A DNA stretch of 64,000 bases from an uncultured Bacteroidales bacterium. Lineage in GTDB: Bacteria > Bacteroidota > Bacteroidia > Bacteroidales > F082. The first letter of the stretch is position 1, and each line of letters begins with the position of its first letter. Below are positions 15,712 to 25,402 of this stretch, piece after piece. The DNA lies in NCBI GenBank assembly GCA_905234275.1, contig CAJOHD010000004.1:62001-126000 (forward strand), written 5' to 3'. Both the position numbers and the translations under genes were made by a program. The notes beneath the pieces were generated by a model. The model did no database searches. It had not been told where the DNA came from and saw only the letters and a program-made list of their open reading frames with translations.

Positions 15712-17286
15712 CTACTCGATCACCAGCCGCACAGGCATTCCATTAAATCGGATATAACCGCGTGCCGGATCCAATCTCCCCATTTCAAACATCAGACAAC
15801 AAGACTGATTAACATCAAAGGCATCGCTGGTCCAATAATATCCATGCGTCTGGATGCAAGTACACACGCCATCGTGTCGGCGCCCGCTACACGGCAGAAA
15901 CACCGCCCCAGCCGCCTCCATCTGCGCCCAATCTGAAAGGGTATAAGTATTTGTTTTAAAACTGTCAATAACACCAGGAGTAAAACGAAGCCCATCCGGC
16001 AAGATCCAGTCATCAGGAAGTATTATCATACCTTTGTAAATCATTTTGCCATCTCTTATCGAGCCGAAGCCATACTTCTTCCCTGCATCTTCTCTTTCTT
16101 CAAACAAAAATGTCATCTCCCTTGAAGTGATAGTTCGCCACTGCCTATAAGCCAGACCGCCATTATCCATCATATTATAACCCCAATCCGCTATGCCTGT
16201 CTCCGCATAAAGTCCATAACTCTCTTCTCCATAAGCATAATAATTTGTGTTTGGCTCGCCTGTAATCCAAGGTTGGTATGTCACTCCCCCATGATTAAAT
16301 CCGCTGGTTCCCCATCCAAAATGCTCAATCATATTAGTTTCGCTATAATCAACACCAACATTTGTTTCTTCTGTATAAAGCATCTCAAATTGCTCTTCAA
16401 AAAACCTCCACATTTTTGTAATTTTATCATAGACAAGGTTTCCTTTGGCAAAATGCACCTGCTTGCCTCTTTTATCAACGGTAAACAATCCGCTTATTGC
16501 TCCTCGTGGCACCGTTTTTGTCTCAACAATCACAGGTATCCCTTCAGGATAATAGGTATTTGCCGTAATCTCCGGGACATATCCCCTCGTTCCGGTATAT
16601 GCTCCTGAATACGCAGAACCCACATCACCTTCCGCCTTTTCTGGCTGAGGCAGCAAAATAGCCCATTTCTCACCACTTTCTGGCGGTAAGGTTATGTTGC
16701 CCTCGTTTTCTTTATAGTAATCAAACGATGATTGTGTAAAATCCACATGCACAGTATTATTCATGCCTCTGATATATGTTCCGGCATACTGCGACGATGT
16801 CGAGACATCAAACTTCACCAGCGCACATTTGTTATCAAGAAAAGCCGAATATGTCGAAACATCCGGGGAGAAATTATCCTTGGAATGACCATACGAAATC
16901 ACTGGCAACGACAGCGTCTGGTCGGCTATCGACACAAAACACTCGGTGCTGCTGCCTTCTATCAGTGTTCCGACATCCCTGTTGCCAAGATGATAAAAAT
17001 GAAGACAATCTCTCGTATCAGGATTGGTTATCGTACCTCTAAAAGCACCGCCATCACATATCAGCCGCCCGACATAAACGCCGTTATTCGCAACCAAAAT
17101 CTCATCCCCTCTCTCAAACAGCACCTCACCAGTCTCAGGAATCACGTTGGTTTTTGCTCCGCCCACATCCAGAGTGATATTAAAAGCTTTCTTATTATAA
17201 GGTATCACCTCTGTCGTCTTCTTTCTGCATTGCGTAAAACCTAAAACCAACGCCACCACAATAAAACTCATCAAAAATCTTCTCAT
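15712..17286 (-). CDS. Surface lipoprotein with FISUMP-like C-terminal domain (paralogue of 43416-44921)
   Basis: This 524-residue lipoprotein has a signal peptide and lipobox (LGFTQC, lipidated Cys20). The N-terminal half (about 25-260) has strand motifs such as VLFERGDEILVANNGVYVG, YSAFLDNKCALVKFDV and SGEKWAILLPQP, reminiscent of fimbrillin-like fimbrial or adhesin proteins. The C-terminal half (about 270-524: FAKGNLVYD, WRTITSREMTFLF, FLPCSGRRHDG, YYWTSDAFD, GMPVRLVIE) resembles the Fibrobacter-succinogenes-type paralogous domain (FISUMP). The same motifs in the same order occur in the lipoprotein at 43416. It follows the 92-residue tail protein by 19 bp. The function is unknown; binding at the cell surface is inferred. 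Confidence 0.75.
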   Translation of the reverse strand: MRRFLMSFIVVALVLGFTQCRKKTTEVIPYNKKAFNITLDVGGAKTNVIPETGEVLFERGDEILVANNGVYVGRLICDGGAFRGTITNPDTRDCLHFYHLGNRDVGTLIEGSSTECFVSIADQTLSLPVISYGHSKDNFSPDVSTYSAFLDNKCALVKFDVSTSSQYAGTYIRGMNNTVHVDFTQSSFDYYKENEGNITLPPESGEKWAILLPQPEKAEGDVGSAYSGAYTGTRGYVPEITANTYYPEGIPVIVETKTVPRGAISGLFTVDKRGKQVHFAKGNLVYDKITKMWRFFEEQFEMLYTEETNVGVDYSETNMIEHFGWGTSGFNHGGVTYQPWITGEPNTNYYAYGEESYGLYAETGIADWGYNMMDNGGLAYRQWRTITSREMTFLFEEREDAGKKYGFGSIRDGKMIYKGMIILPDDWILPDGLRFTPGVIDSFKTNTYTLSDWAQMEAAGAVFLPCSGRRHDGVCTCIQTHGYYWTSDAFDVNQSCCLMFEMGRLDPARGYIRFNGMPVRLVIE

Positions 17287-17305
17287 ATCCGTTCTCCTTT
17301 CTCTG

Positions 17306-17584
17306 TTATCTATTATCTGTTATCTTTTTCCTAATAGCATATCCCAGTCCTGCTGCTGTCAGTAATATCAATCCGCCATCCAAAGGCGCCTCAAACGGAT
17401 TGTTGAAGAGTCCCACCCAAACAGCAAAACCGCCATCGTCTCGAAAATCATACCCTTCGATGTCATTCCTAAAGAATTCGTCAACTCTTGAATCTTGACC
17501 CTGGACCGACAATGGCATGATGAAACTCGCCGCCATTGCCAAAGAAAACACAAAGGTTTTCAACTTAAATTTTGATTTTTTCAT
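17306..17584 (-). CDS. Short exported protein with PLDGGL...YAIRKK C-terminal tail (copy 2)
   Basis: This 92-residue protein has a signal peptide (about 1-29, ending VQGQD), a mature segment with VDEFF and FRDDGG, then APLDGGL, a hydrophobic Gly-rich stretch and GYAIRKKITDNR. The PLDGG-hydrophobic-basic tail closely resembles PID-CTERM-type short proteins that I recall from Flavobacteriia; that recollection was not checked. Shared features with copies 1 and 3 are DxFF, RD, PL[GD]xGL and GY/AY-A-x-x-KK. It lies directly upstream of the lipoprotein gene. No known enzymatic motif is present. Confidence 0.78.
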   Translation of the reverse strand: MKKSKFKLKTFVFSLAMAASFIMPLSVQGQDSRVDEFFRNDIEGYDFRDDGGFAVWVGLFNNPFEAPLDGGLILLTAAGLGYAIRKKITDNR

Positions 17585-17699
17585 TTTTAAAAATTTTAAT
17601 GTTGTTAATAAAATACCAATGCCGAAAGCCTACTTGCCAACAGCTTAATTCTCAAAAACAAACAACAGGAAAATTTTCAAATTTGTGGTTTTGGTGCTG

Positions 17700-17707
17700 C
17701 AAAGATA
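17700..17707 (-). promoter_or_regulatory. -7 promoter box of the second tail-protein/lipoprotein operon
   Basis: TATCTTTG on the minus strand matches TAnnTTTG. It implies a leader of about 110 nt before the ATG at 17584. No convincing TTTG was found 17-23 bp upstream. Confidence 0.6.
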
Positions 17708-17740
17708 CATCATTTTTCAATACATGCAGCTCATTTTTTC

Positions 17741-17771
17741 AAAAAAAATAGGACGTCGGCAGACGTCCTAT
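17741..17771 (-). terminator. porV terminator
   Basis: On the minus strand ATAGGACGTC and GACGTCCTAT form a 10-bp hairpin with a 4-nt loop (17748-17771), followed by a run of T. It ends the porV transcript just before the next promoter. Confidence 0.9.
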
Positions 17772-17810
17772 TTAAACTTTTAAACTGTAAACTTTTAAAC
17801 TCTTATAAGC

Positions 17811-19022
17811 TTAGTTCACCTTTTCCAATTTGGTATTCGCGCCCCATCTGTTGATGTTGAAAGTGAGGTCGAAACGCAATGTACCTTCCAAAGGATTCAC
17901 ACCTGATGTTGATTTGCCGTTGACTGGCACGAGGTATGACACGTCAAGTGCAAACACGTTGTAACGCAAACCGGCACCGAATGTGAGATAACGGCGGTTA
18001 CCCTTCATCTTTGACTCATGGAAGAAACCGGTACGCACGGCAAACACCTTGTTGTACCAATATTCTGCACCCACGCTGATGGTAAACTCCTTCAACTCCT
18101 CGCTGAATCCACCCGGAGCGTCGTAGAATGACTGAATCATACCCTGAATCACTGACACGTTAGGATCCATACCTTTTTCAATAATAAATCCGCCATGACC
18201 ATCAGGAATTGGAGCTCCGACACTGTCTCTTTCATAAATAGGTGGTGTAGGAACAAGCAATTTGTTGATATCCAATGACAAAGCGATTGAGTTGAATTCG
18301 TCGATATTAATCTTCAACGATGGACCCAAACGCAAGTTTGTCGGGATGAAATCTGATTTCGAGTTAGCATTGGTGTAGTTCATCTTGCTACCCATGTTGG
18401 TGATTGCAACACCCCATGAGAATTCTCCGTCAACAGAGCCCATATAAACTGGTCTTTGATAGTAAACACCGATATCTGCTGCTACTGACCATGCTGGGGT
18501 TGAATAGTTCTTCACACCCTGTGTAAGATTTGAGTAGATGAAACGTCCTGCGACAGCTGCTGACAGATAATCACCGAGTTTTCTTGAATAGCAGAGGTCA
18601 ATAGCGAACTCGTTTGGTCTGTATGTGCCAAGATCCTCATTATTATCGCCTCTGAAATTAATGTCACCCAAGTTAAAATAACGCAAAGTACCTGCGATTG
18701 TTGACTTGCTGCTGACACGTTTTGACACTGCGAGATATGCGATGTTCATGTCAGGAACGAGCTTCCTCAACCATGGAGTGTATGCCAAACCGATGCTGAA
18801 ATCGTCTTCAATAAAAGCATATTTAGCTGGGTTCCAATGCATCGAATAAACATCTGGAGATGTTGAAACGCCCAAATCACCCATACCTGCTGAACGTGCA
18901 TCAGGAGCAATCATCAATGCCGGCACAGCGGTTGGTATCACATTATACTCACTGTCTTGCGCTTTTGCTATGACACCTGTCATCAAAAGACATACTACAA
19001 CTACTAAAGATTTTTTAAACAT
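17811..19022 (-). CDS. porV: Type IX secretion outer-membrane protein PorV
   Basis: This 403-residue outer-membrane beta-barrel of the PorV (LptO) family works in the attachment complex, passing cargo from the translocon to the PorU sortase. It has a signal peptide (about 1-21, ending AKAQD). Family hallmarks PALMIAPDARSAGMGDLG (34-51) and SPDVYSMHWNPAKYAF (55-70) are followed by alternating barrel strands ending FDLTFNINRWG. The length fits PorV. It lies 86 bp from the end of porU on the same strand and has its own -7 box at 19043-19050. Confidence 0.95.
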   Translation of the reverse strand: MFKKSLVVVVCLLMTGVIAKAQDSEYNVIPTAVPALMIAPDARSAGMGDLGVSTSPDVYSMHWNPAKYAFIEDDFSIGLAYTPWLRKLVPDMNIAYLAVSKRVSSKSTIAGTLRYFNLGDINFRGDNNEDLGTYRPNEFAIDLCYSRKLGDYLSAAVAGRFIYSNLTQGVKNYSTPAWSVAADIGVYYQRPVYMGSVDGEFSWGVAITNMGSKMNYTNANSKSDFIPTNLRLGPSLKINIDEFNSIALSLDINKLLVPTPPIYERDSVGAPIPDGHGGFIIEKGMDPNVSVIQGMIQSFYDAPGGFSEELKEFTISVGAEYWYNKVFAVRTGFFHESKMKGNRRYLTFGAGLRYNVFALDVSYLVPVNGKSTSGVNPLEGTLRFDLTFNINRWGANTKLEKVN

Positions 19023-19042
19023 ATACTTTCAAAATTATTTTG

Positions 19043-19050
19043 CAAAAATA
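19043..19050 (-). promoter_or_regulatory. -7 promoter box of porV
   Basis: TATTTTTG on the minus strand, about 20 bp before the ATG at 19022, matches TAnnTTTG. It lets porV be transcribed separately from porU. The -33 box is weak. Confidence 0.55.
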
Positions 19051-19108
19051 AGCATTTATCCAATTTAACGAACATTAAGTTAATATATTGTATAAATTTT
19101 TTCTTTTT

Positions 19109-22100
19109 TTACTGGATTACCAGCTTTGAAAAACCTGTATGTTTCTCGTTGTTGCTGTTAGTCACTGTCACATTATAAATATAAACGCCTGATGGCAATG
19201 CGGCTCCGTTGTCCGACGTGCCGTCCCACACTATAGGATCGATACGCGTTGAAGTGCCGTATCTGCTGTCTTTTATCGTCTTCACAAGCTGTCCGCTGAT
19301 ATTGTAGATGTTTATCACAACATCCATATCGCCTTTCTGATTGTGTTCAAAGTAGAAATTCGTGTGATTTGTCATCGGATTCGGAGCATTATAGACGTTT
19401 TCAACCGTCAAATTGTTGCTCTTCACCACGGTAAACTCAACCGATACATTAGTTGAATTATTGTAAATGTCCCACACCCTGAAATTCAGCTGATGCTTAC
19501 CCTCATTCAATCCATACAGACGATATGAAATTGTACCGTAATCATTTGAGCCGATAGAATTTTCATAATATTCATTCAGATTGTAAATCTTGTTCGTCGC
19601 TCCGCTCAATGTCGCGGTAATATCATGTCCGATGCCCGCTCCCGTAGTGTTGATTCCGTGCTCATCCCTTACAATAGCATATAATAACGGATTCTCATTG
19701 GTGATGCCGCCGCTCACAAACAAGGTATCGTCAATGAAGATGCGAGCCTCAGGGCCGTCAACATCAGGCAAGGCAGAATCATTATAGCCGCCAACGATGA
19801 CATTGCCGTACATTCCATTCGCATCAGTCTGATAATCAGTGGCATAAAAGCTAATCAAACCCTTGCCATAAGCATAGTTGATATCTTTCGGAACAGTAAA
19901 CTCAACAGCAAACTCTCCTAATTCGACAGTAGCCACGCCATCAAAGAGCAAACTGTTACGCAACTTGAAATCAATTATTGGAGAACCTTTGTCACCTTTG
20001 GTACGGTATGTGTTTTCCTTGTCGTAAACCGACACTCTCACCACTCCGTTGAAATCATTCATCAATTCGCCGAAATTATCCCGGACCTCACCACGTAACT
20101 CAATTGTACTCAACGCCTTGAGTGTATCATTATAACAAACGGTATCGGCTGGCGGTGTAACAGGTTTCCCGTTTATTTTTGTCAAAACGACATTGTTTTT
20201 CGGGTATGCGAGACGCAGCGCGGGGTCACCGAAGAGCGCAAAAATTCTGGTATTTAATGATGCTTCTTGCTTTGTGTCAAAAAATATTTCACCCATTGTA
20301 GGATATTCACCGTTTTGCATTCTAAACATCCTCCGAAATGTCCTTACAAGTAATTCTCGGCTGTTTCCAGCTGTTCTTGCTGTCGTTATCATAGCTATCG
20401 CTCCACCTCTTGCGCTCGTAAACGTCATCTCTCCTGCCGATGTCCTTGTATGATCGTCAAAACGGCTGAATTCACAAGTTGCTGTAACAAACAGTGGGAA
20501 CATAGGAAGATTTTGCCATGAAACTATATCGTCAATGGTCAGGATACGCTCATCAGTGAGACCAATCTCGCCACCGTGACCGTTATAACCAATGACCAAA
20601 GTGCCTTTCTCTATTCTGTTAGCGATAGCCTCGTTGACTTCAGGGCAACGCTGTCCGCTCGCCGTCGCCACCTGATTATATGCATCAAGATAAATCTTAT
20701 CGATGATGACATCTCCACCCCACGATGGGATATTTTTTGCAAGATACTCGCAAGTAGTAATAAACTCTGACGATTCGTCATCACACATCAAAGTGACAAT
20801 ATTGCGCCAGTCGTTCATCGTCGCTGAATTTTTCACCAGATAAGCCTCTATCTTGTCAAGGACGCCATTTGCCAACTCCTGCGTTGAAACCGGCATTCTG
20901 CCTATCGGAATATCTATCATCGACGGACGAGGCGAGTTTTTACCAGCTTCCATGTCACCTTCATTATCACCAAAACATACATAAAAATCGTCTGTCACTG
21001 GAGAACCCGATATATCACAGCTATTGAACGACTCCCATGTAGGGATGAAGCACACATCCGGATTCTTATAATCGTATGATGCATCACCAAAAAGCAGGAC
21101 ATATTTCAGACCTCTATTATACAGCATTCTGGTAAAATTACGGATACCTGCCACATCTTGGGCTCCACACGAGAACTCATTATAAATATATTGTGGTTGA
21201 ACAATCTCAATATTCAAATCATCAAGACGGGAATGTATCTCTTTCAGACGTTCTGCTTGCGACTGGAAATTTGGATGCGTAATAATCAGATAATCAACAT
21301 TTTGTAACGCATGCAGATTCTGATTAGCGACCTGTCCTACAAATGTCGGCGTATAACAACCGCTGCCGTCAAACGCCACAAACTGATTGTTATCATTGCC
21401 GTAAACCTTAAACGTCATCACCATTGAAGCCAGAGACGTGTTCACAGCCGTTGGGTTTATCGGGTCGGTAACGTTCCACACCTTAATTGCATTCGTCGCG
21501 TTCTGAAGTCTATATTCATAAACCACATCTGCCATATTACACTCAGGATTTCTGAAAGCCATGACATTGCCTGTCATGATAAGATTTCGCCAAGCATTCA
21601 TCGAGATGTAATCCATCCACGCCACAGACGATGCCGCTGATCTTGAATATTTCGCTGTAATCTTAATAGGATTACCGACAACAGGAAACGACTTTTTACA
21701 AGCAGTGTCCCATTGAGCAAAAAGTAAAGTGGTGCTATTAGGAAAAGCTTTTGTGTATAAGGTCGTGTTGTTGTATCTCAGCACCATCGAGGCATTTGAA
21801 GCGTTTTTTGAAGCCATCGACACATTGATCGTTGCGTTTCTTGCCGTATTCAGATTGCTGAAAGAAAACTCATATTCCCTCTGCAATGTGAGGTCGAATT
21901 TATCAAAAAACCAAGTACAGCCCATGTTGTTGATATTCACTTCATCAACATCAATCACCTGATAATCGAGGAATTCAGACACTGTTGATGTGACAATACC
22001 TTGAGGAACAGCTTCTGTCTGGATACGTCTTCCCGGCTCATCACCAATGGTCAAAAACGCATAAGTGTAGTCGGTATATGGGTTTTTCACATGCCTATAA

Positions 22101-22504
22101 CTCCTCGTGTTTCTGTAATAATTCCACACGACAGGACCTCTCGCATAAAAAATGACATAATCATTTGCATTGAAAACACCGTCGTCCTCTCCCGACACGA
22201 AAATCGGAATCTCATAAAGGTCATCAGGATAATAATCCTTGTTAATCTTAGGCAAAACGCCGCCTCCGTTATGATAAATCCGGATATTTTTAGGATTTAT
22301 ATTCGCCACATCAACACCCATAGCTGCCAGTTCGGCATAGGTAATCTTATACATTCCCGTTGACGAAATAGCCATCTTATACCACACTCCGCTGCTAAGC
22401 ACCGAATTCTCAGCCGAAGCATGATTATTTGCCACAAAAATCACAATAAACAGTGACAAAAAAACTCTCAAAAATCGTTTCAAATATGTTATTTTTAAAT
22501 ACAT
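19109..22504 (-). CDS. porU: Type IX secretion sortase PorU (C25 family)
   Basis: This large sortase removes the C-terminal domain of type IX cargo and attaches it to the cell surface. The frame opens at 22534, but a -7 box at 22509-22516 points to the ATG at 22504 (1131 residues); numbering below uses the longer frame. The gingipain-like C25 domain has LLFGDASYDYKN (481-491), catalytic His653 in YNGHGGEIG and Cys687 in TATCEFSRFDD. An N-terminal barrel-like region precedes it. The end (VENVYNAPNPM, VWDGTSDNGAALPSGVYIY, KLVIQ) is itself type A CTD-like, as in known PorU proteins. It is divergent from gldJ. Confidence 0.95.
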   Translation of the reverse strand: MYLKITYLKRFLRVFLSLFIVIFVANNHASAENSVLSSGVWYKMAISSTGMYKITYAELAAMGVDVANINPKNIRIYHNGGGVLPKINKDYYPDDLYEIPIFVSGEDDGVFNANDYVIFYARGPVVWNYYRNTRSYRHVKNPYTDYTYAFLTIGDEPGRRIQTEAVPQGIVTSTVSEFLDYQVIDVDEVNINNMGCTWFFDKFDLTLQREYEFSFSNLNTARNATINVSMASKNASNASMVLRYNNTTLYTKAFPNSTTLLFAQWDTACKKSFPVVGNPIKITAKYSRSAASSVAWMDYISMNAWRNLIMTGNVMAFRNPECNMADVVYEYRLQNATNAIKVWNVTDPINPTAVNTSLASMVMTFKVYGNDNNQFVAFDGSGCYTPTFVGQVANQNLHALQNVDYLIITHPNFQSQAERLKEIHSRLDDLNIEIVQPQYIYNEFSCGAQDVAGIRNFTRMLYNRGLKYVLLFGDASYDYKNPDVCFIPTWESFNSCDISGSPVTDDFYVCFGDNEGDMEAGKNSPRPSMIDIPIGRMPVSTQELANGVLDKIEAYLVKNSATMNDWRNIVTLMCDDESSEFITTCEYLAKNIPSWGGDVIIDKIYLDAYNQVATASGQRCPEVNEAIANRIEKGTLVIGYNGHGGEIGLTDERILTIDDIVSWQNLPMFPLFVTATCEFSRFDDHTRTSAGEMTFTSARGGAIAMITTARTAGNSRELLVRTFRRMFRMQNGEYPTMGEIFFDTKQEASLNTRIFALFGDPALRLAYPKNNVVLTKINGKPVTPPADTVCYNDTLKALSTIELRGEVRDNFGELMNDFNGVVRVSVYDKENTYRTKGDKGSPIIDFKLRNSLLFDGVATVELGEFAVEFTVPKDINYAYGKGLISFYATDYQTDANGMYGNVIVGGYNDSALPDVDGPEARIFIDDTLFVSGGITNENPLLYAIVRDEHGINTTGAGIGHDITATLSGATNKIYNLNEYYENSIGSNDYGTISYRLYGLNEGKHQLNFRVWDIYNNSTNVSVEFTVVKSNNLTVENVYNAPNPMTNHTNFYFEHNQKGDMDVVINIYNISGQLVKTIKDSRYGTSTRIDPIVWDGTSDNGAALPSGVYIYNVTVTNSNNEKHTGFSKLVIQ

Positions 22505-22508
22505 TCTG

Positions 22509-22516
22509 CAAAAATA
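22509..22516 (-). promoter_or_regulatory. -7 promoter box of porU, implying a leaderless mRNA
   Basis: TATTTTTG on the minus strand ends only 4 bp before the ATG at 22504. The transcription start would fall on or next to the start codon. Confidence 0.55.
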
Positions 22517-22605
22517 CACAATTTTTCTAATCAATAACGTTTTAGGGGTAATAATATTGTTAAAAAAAATTTAAAAAAAGCGTTATTTCAAAAGGAAAAA
22601 AGTCG

Positions 22606-22613
22606 TATAATTG
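22606..22613 (+). promoter_or_regulatory. Probable -7 promoter box of gldJ
   Basis: TATAATTG matches TAnnTTTG except for one base. It would give a leader of about 97 nt before the ATG at 22716. No clear -33 TTTG is present. Confidence 0.4.
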
Positions 22614-22715
22614 CAGCTTGAAAAATTAAGAGCAAAAAAAATCATTTTTTTATCAGCGTATGCAATAAATATGATGATTTTCAGTTAATGAATAGAAAAT
22701 AAAACACGAACAAAA

Positions 22716-24056
22716 ATGCATAGAAAGTTAAGATTAAGCGTTATTTTGGCAATTATTTGTTGCGGCATCATGATGGTTTCATGTGGAAGTTTCGGCAAGA
22801 ACAACAAAGCCGGCAAGTCAAGCACCACCGGATGGAACTACAACGACCCTAACTATGGCGGATTCACCGTCAACAACACTCCTAACCAAAAGACAGGTCC
22901 GGGTCTTGTGCCTATCGAAGGCGGTACTTTCACAATGGGTGCCACACAGGAAAACGTTTATTATGAATGGGACAACACACCACGTCAGGTTACTGTTTCA
23001 TCATTTTATATGGACCAGACAGAGGTCAGCAACCTCGATTATCTGGAATACATCTTCTGGTTAAACCGTATCTTCGGCACAGACTATCCAGAGATGGTCA
23101 CCAAGGCTCTGCCAGACACTCTCGTATGGCGTAACTCGATGTCATACAACGAGCCTATGGTTGAGATTTATTTCCGTCACCCGGCATACCGCGACTACCC
23201 TGTCGTCGGCGTGTCATGGCTGCAGGCTAACGACTACGCTCTGTGGCGTTCCGACCGCGTCAACGAGATGCTTCTCATCGAGGCTGGCGTGTTGAAATTC
23301 GATGAAGGACAGAACAGCGAGAACTATTTCACAACCGACGGATACCTTGCAGGCACATACACTGGTGTGGCTGTTGAAGGCAAACAGAAATCAAAGATGG
23401 AAGACGGCATCATACTTCCTAAATATCGTCTCCCCACCGAGGCTGAATGGGAATATGCAGCACTCGCACTCATTGGCAACTCCAACGGCGAGAGCATCAA
23501 AGATCGTAAGGTTTATCCATGGAACTCCGACGGCTTGCGTTCACAAGACAAGAACTACATGGGAAGCTTCATGGCTAACTTCAAGAGAGGCAACGGTGAC
23601 TATATGGGCGTTGCAGGCAGCCTCAACGACGGCGCAGCATTCCCAGCACCTGTGATTTCTTACTGGCCAAACGACTTCGGTCTCTACAACATGGCAGGCA
23701 ACGTGTCAGAATGGGTGCTTGACGTCTATCGTCCACTCTCATTCGAGGACTTCAGCGATCAGAACCCATATCGTGGCAACGCTGAGAACCTCAACTACAG
23801 AGACGGTGACTATATGTCGACAATCCAGAACGACTGGAACAACAAGGAAGACGTCGACTACACAAGCCAGATGTACGACTATGGCAAGACCACTTTGATT
23901 TCAGACCATTCACGCGTCATCAAAGGCGGTTCATGGGCAGACGGTCCTTACTACCTCAGCCCTTCTGTACGCCGTTATATGGATGAGAACCTAGGCTCGG
24001 CAACAGTCGGTTTCAGATGCGCTATGAACATGATCGGTGCAGCTGCTAAAAAATAA
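22716..24056 (+). CDS. gldJ: GldJ-like type IX secretion/gliding lipoprotein (formylglycine-enzyme fold)
   Basis: This 446-residue lipoprotein has a lipobox MMVSC (Cys23). The body has the SUMF1/FGE fold: VPIEGGTFTMGA, MDQTEVSNLDYLEY, VVGVSWLQANDYALWRS, RLPTEAEWEYAA, NMAGNVSEWVLDVYRP, VIKGGSWADGPYYLSP and VGFRCAMN. GldJ and GldK/PorK share this fold. GldJ is preferred because the gene is adjacent to porU and porV, as in gliding Flavobacteria; PorK is usually followed by porL, porM and porN, which are absent here. It probably acts in stabilising or assembling the type IX machine at the outer membrane. Confidence 0.8.
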   Translation: MHRKLRLSVILAIICCGIMMVSCGSFGKNNKAGKSSTTGWNYNDPNYGGFTVNNTPNQKTGPGLVPIEGGTFTMGATQENVYYEWDNTPRQVTVSSFYMDQTEVSNLDYLEYIFWLNRIFGTDYPEMVTKALPDTLVWRNSMSYNEPMVEIYFRHPAYRDYPVVGVSWLQANDYALWRSDRVNEMLLIEAGVLKFDEGQNSENYFTTDGYLAGTYTGVAVEGKQKSKMEDGIILPKYRLPTEAEWEYAALALIGNSNGESIKDRKVYPWNSDGLRSQDKNYMGSFMANFKRGNGDYMGVAGSLNDGAAFPAPVISYWPNDFGLYNMAGNVSEWVLDVYRPLSFEDFSDQNPYRGNAENLNYRDGDYMSTIQNDWNNKEDVDYTSQMYDYGKTTLISDHSRVIKGGSWADGPYYLSPSVRRYMDENLGSATVGFRCAMNMIGAAAKK

Positions 24057-24078
24057 AAGAGTAAACATCAAAGAATTA

Positions 24079-24104
24079 AGCCGTCGCAAATGACGGCTTT
24101 TTTT
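24079..24104 (+). terminator. gldJ terminator
   Basis: AGCCGTC (24079-24085), loop GCAAAT, GACGGCT (24092-24098), then seven T. It separates gldJ from murF, whose ATG is 15 bp further on. Confidence 0.92.
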
Positions 24105-24118
24105 ATAAAAACACAGAT

Positions 24119-25402
24119 ATGAGCACAACTGAGCAGATTTATGAGCTTTATCAAAAGGCTTACACTGTCACTACCGACAGCCGCACCATCACCCCTGGCT
24201 GTGTTTTTGTGGCATTGAAAGGCGAACATTTCGACGGCAACGACTTCGCTTTGAAGGTCGCAGAAGAAGGCATCGCAGCATGCGTGATAGCCGACAGGCA
24301 AGACCTCCCGAAGCGTGACGGGTTATTTGTCGTTGAGGATAGTCTGAAGGCGTTGCAGGAACTGGCAAAGCTTCACAGAGAGAAGCTGGGATTGCCTGTC
24401 ATCGGGATCACCGGAACCAACGGAAAGACAACCACAAAAGAACTCGTATCTGCTGTTTTGGCAAAGAAATACAACATCATTTTCACCCAAGGTAACTTCA
24501 ATAACCAACTCGGAGTGCCGCTCACATTATTGAGAATCAAACCAGGTACAGAAATGGCTGTGGTTGAAATGGGTGCAAGCCATCCAGGCGACATCAACGA
24601 ACTGACAAATCTCGGCGAGCCTAATTTCGGAATGATCACCAACATCGGACGCGCTCATCTGAGAGATTTCGGAGGCTATAAAGGCGTCATCAAGACAAAA
24701 AACGAGATGTATCAATATATCGGTGCTCATAACGGATTATTGTTTGTCAACAAAGACAACGAGCTTTTGATGAGCCTCGCTAATAATATAAATAAGGTGA
24801 CATACGGCACCGGCAACGATGTTGATATCCAAGGCAAGATGCTTTCAGCTAATCCATATCTATCGGTGGAATGGAACGGACACAAGATTGACACTCAATT
24901 AGTTGGCGACTATAACTTCGAAAACGTGATGGCAGCAATTTGCATCGGAACTTATTTCAAAATCGCTGCAAATGACATAGTCGAGGCTTTGTCAAGCTAC
25001 TGCCCTACCAATAACCGCTCGCAAGTCGTTGAAACCGGCAAAAACCGCGTGATTATGGACGCCTACAACGCCAACCCGACCAGCATGAGCCACGCTATCA
25101 AGAACTTCAGAAACATCTGCAAGGACGACAACCTGCTGATTCTCGGCGACATGCGCGAGCTCGGCGAAGAGTCGGAACAGGAACATAAGAATATTTTGGA
25201 GCTTCTCAAAGAACTCCAATTCAAGCAAGTTTATCTTGTTGGAGAAGAATTCTCTAAGATCTCCGAGAATACTAAGTACTCCTCATTTAACGATGTCGAA
25301 GCTCTCGCACAGTATTTGAGTATCCACTCTGTTTCAGGATTCGACATTCTCGTAAAAGGCTCCAACAGCGTACATCTCAACAAAATCATCGACTCGTTGT
25401 AA
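24119..25402 (+). CDS. murF: UDP-N-acetylmuramoyl-tripeptide--D-alanyl-D-alanine ligase
   Basis: This 427-residue cytoplasmic Mur ligase adds D-Ala-D-Ala to UDP-MurNAc-tripeptide using ATP. The N-terminal domain has TTDSRTITPGCVFVALKGEHFDG; the P-loop is GITGTNGKTTTKE (96-108); VVEMGASHPGDI and YNANPTSM are typical of MurF. The gene stands apart from a mur/fts cluster and ends one base into the next gene (TAATG), so anmK is coupled to it. Together they join synthesis and recycling of peptidoglycan precursors. Confidence 0.96.
   Translation: MSTTEQIYELYQKAYTVTTDSRTITPGCVFVALKGEHFDGNDFALKVAEEGIAACVIADRQDLPKRDGLFVVEDSLKALQELAKLHREKLGLPVIGITGTNGKTTTKELVSAVLAKKYNIIFTQGNFNNQLGVPLTLLRIKPGTEMAVVEMGASHPGDINELTNLGEPNFGMITNIGRAHLRDFGGYKGVIKTKNEMYQYIGAHNGLLFVNKDNELLMSLANNINKVTYGTGNDVDIQGKMLSANPYLSVEWNGHKIDTQLVGDYNFENVMAAICIGTYFKIAANDIVEALSSYCPTNNRSQVVETGKNRVIMDAYNANPTSMSHAIKNFRNICKDDNLLILGDMRELGEESEQEHKNILELLKELQFKQVYLVGEEFSKISENTKYSSFNDVEALAQYLSIHSVSGFDILVKGSNSVHLNKIIDSL

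Noticed and set aside
22716..24056. GldK/PorK as the identity of the SUMF1-fold lipoprotein
   Set aside because: No porL, porM or porN follows; adjacency to porU and porV fits GldJ better, though sequence comparison is needed to be certain.
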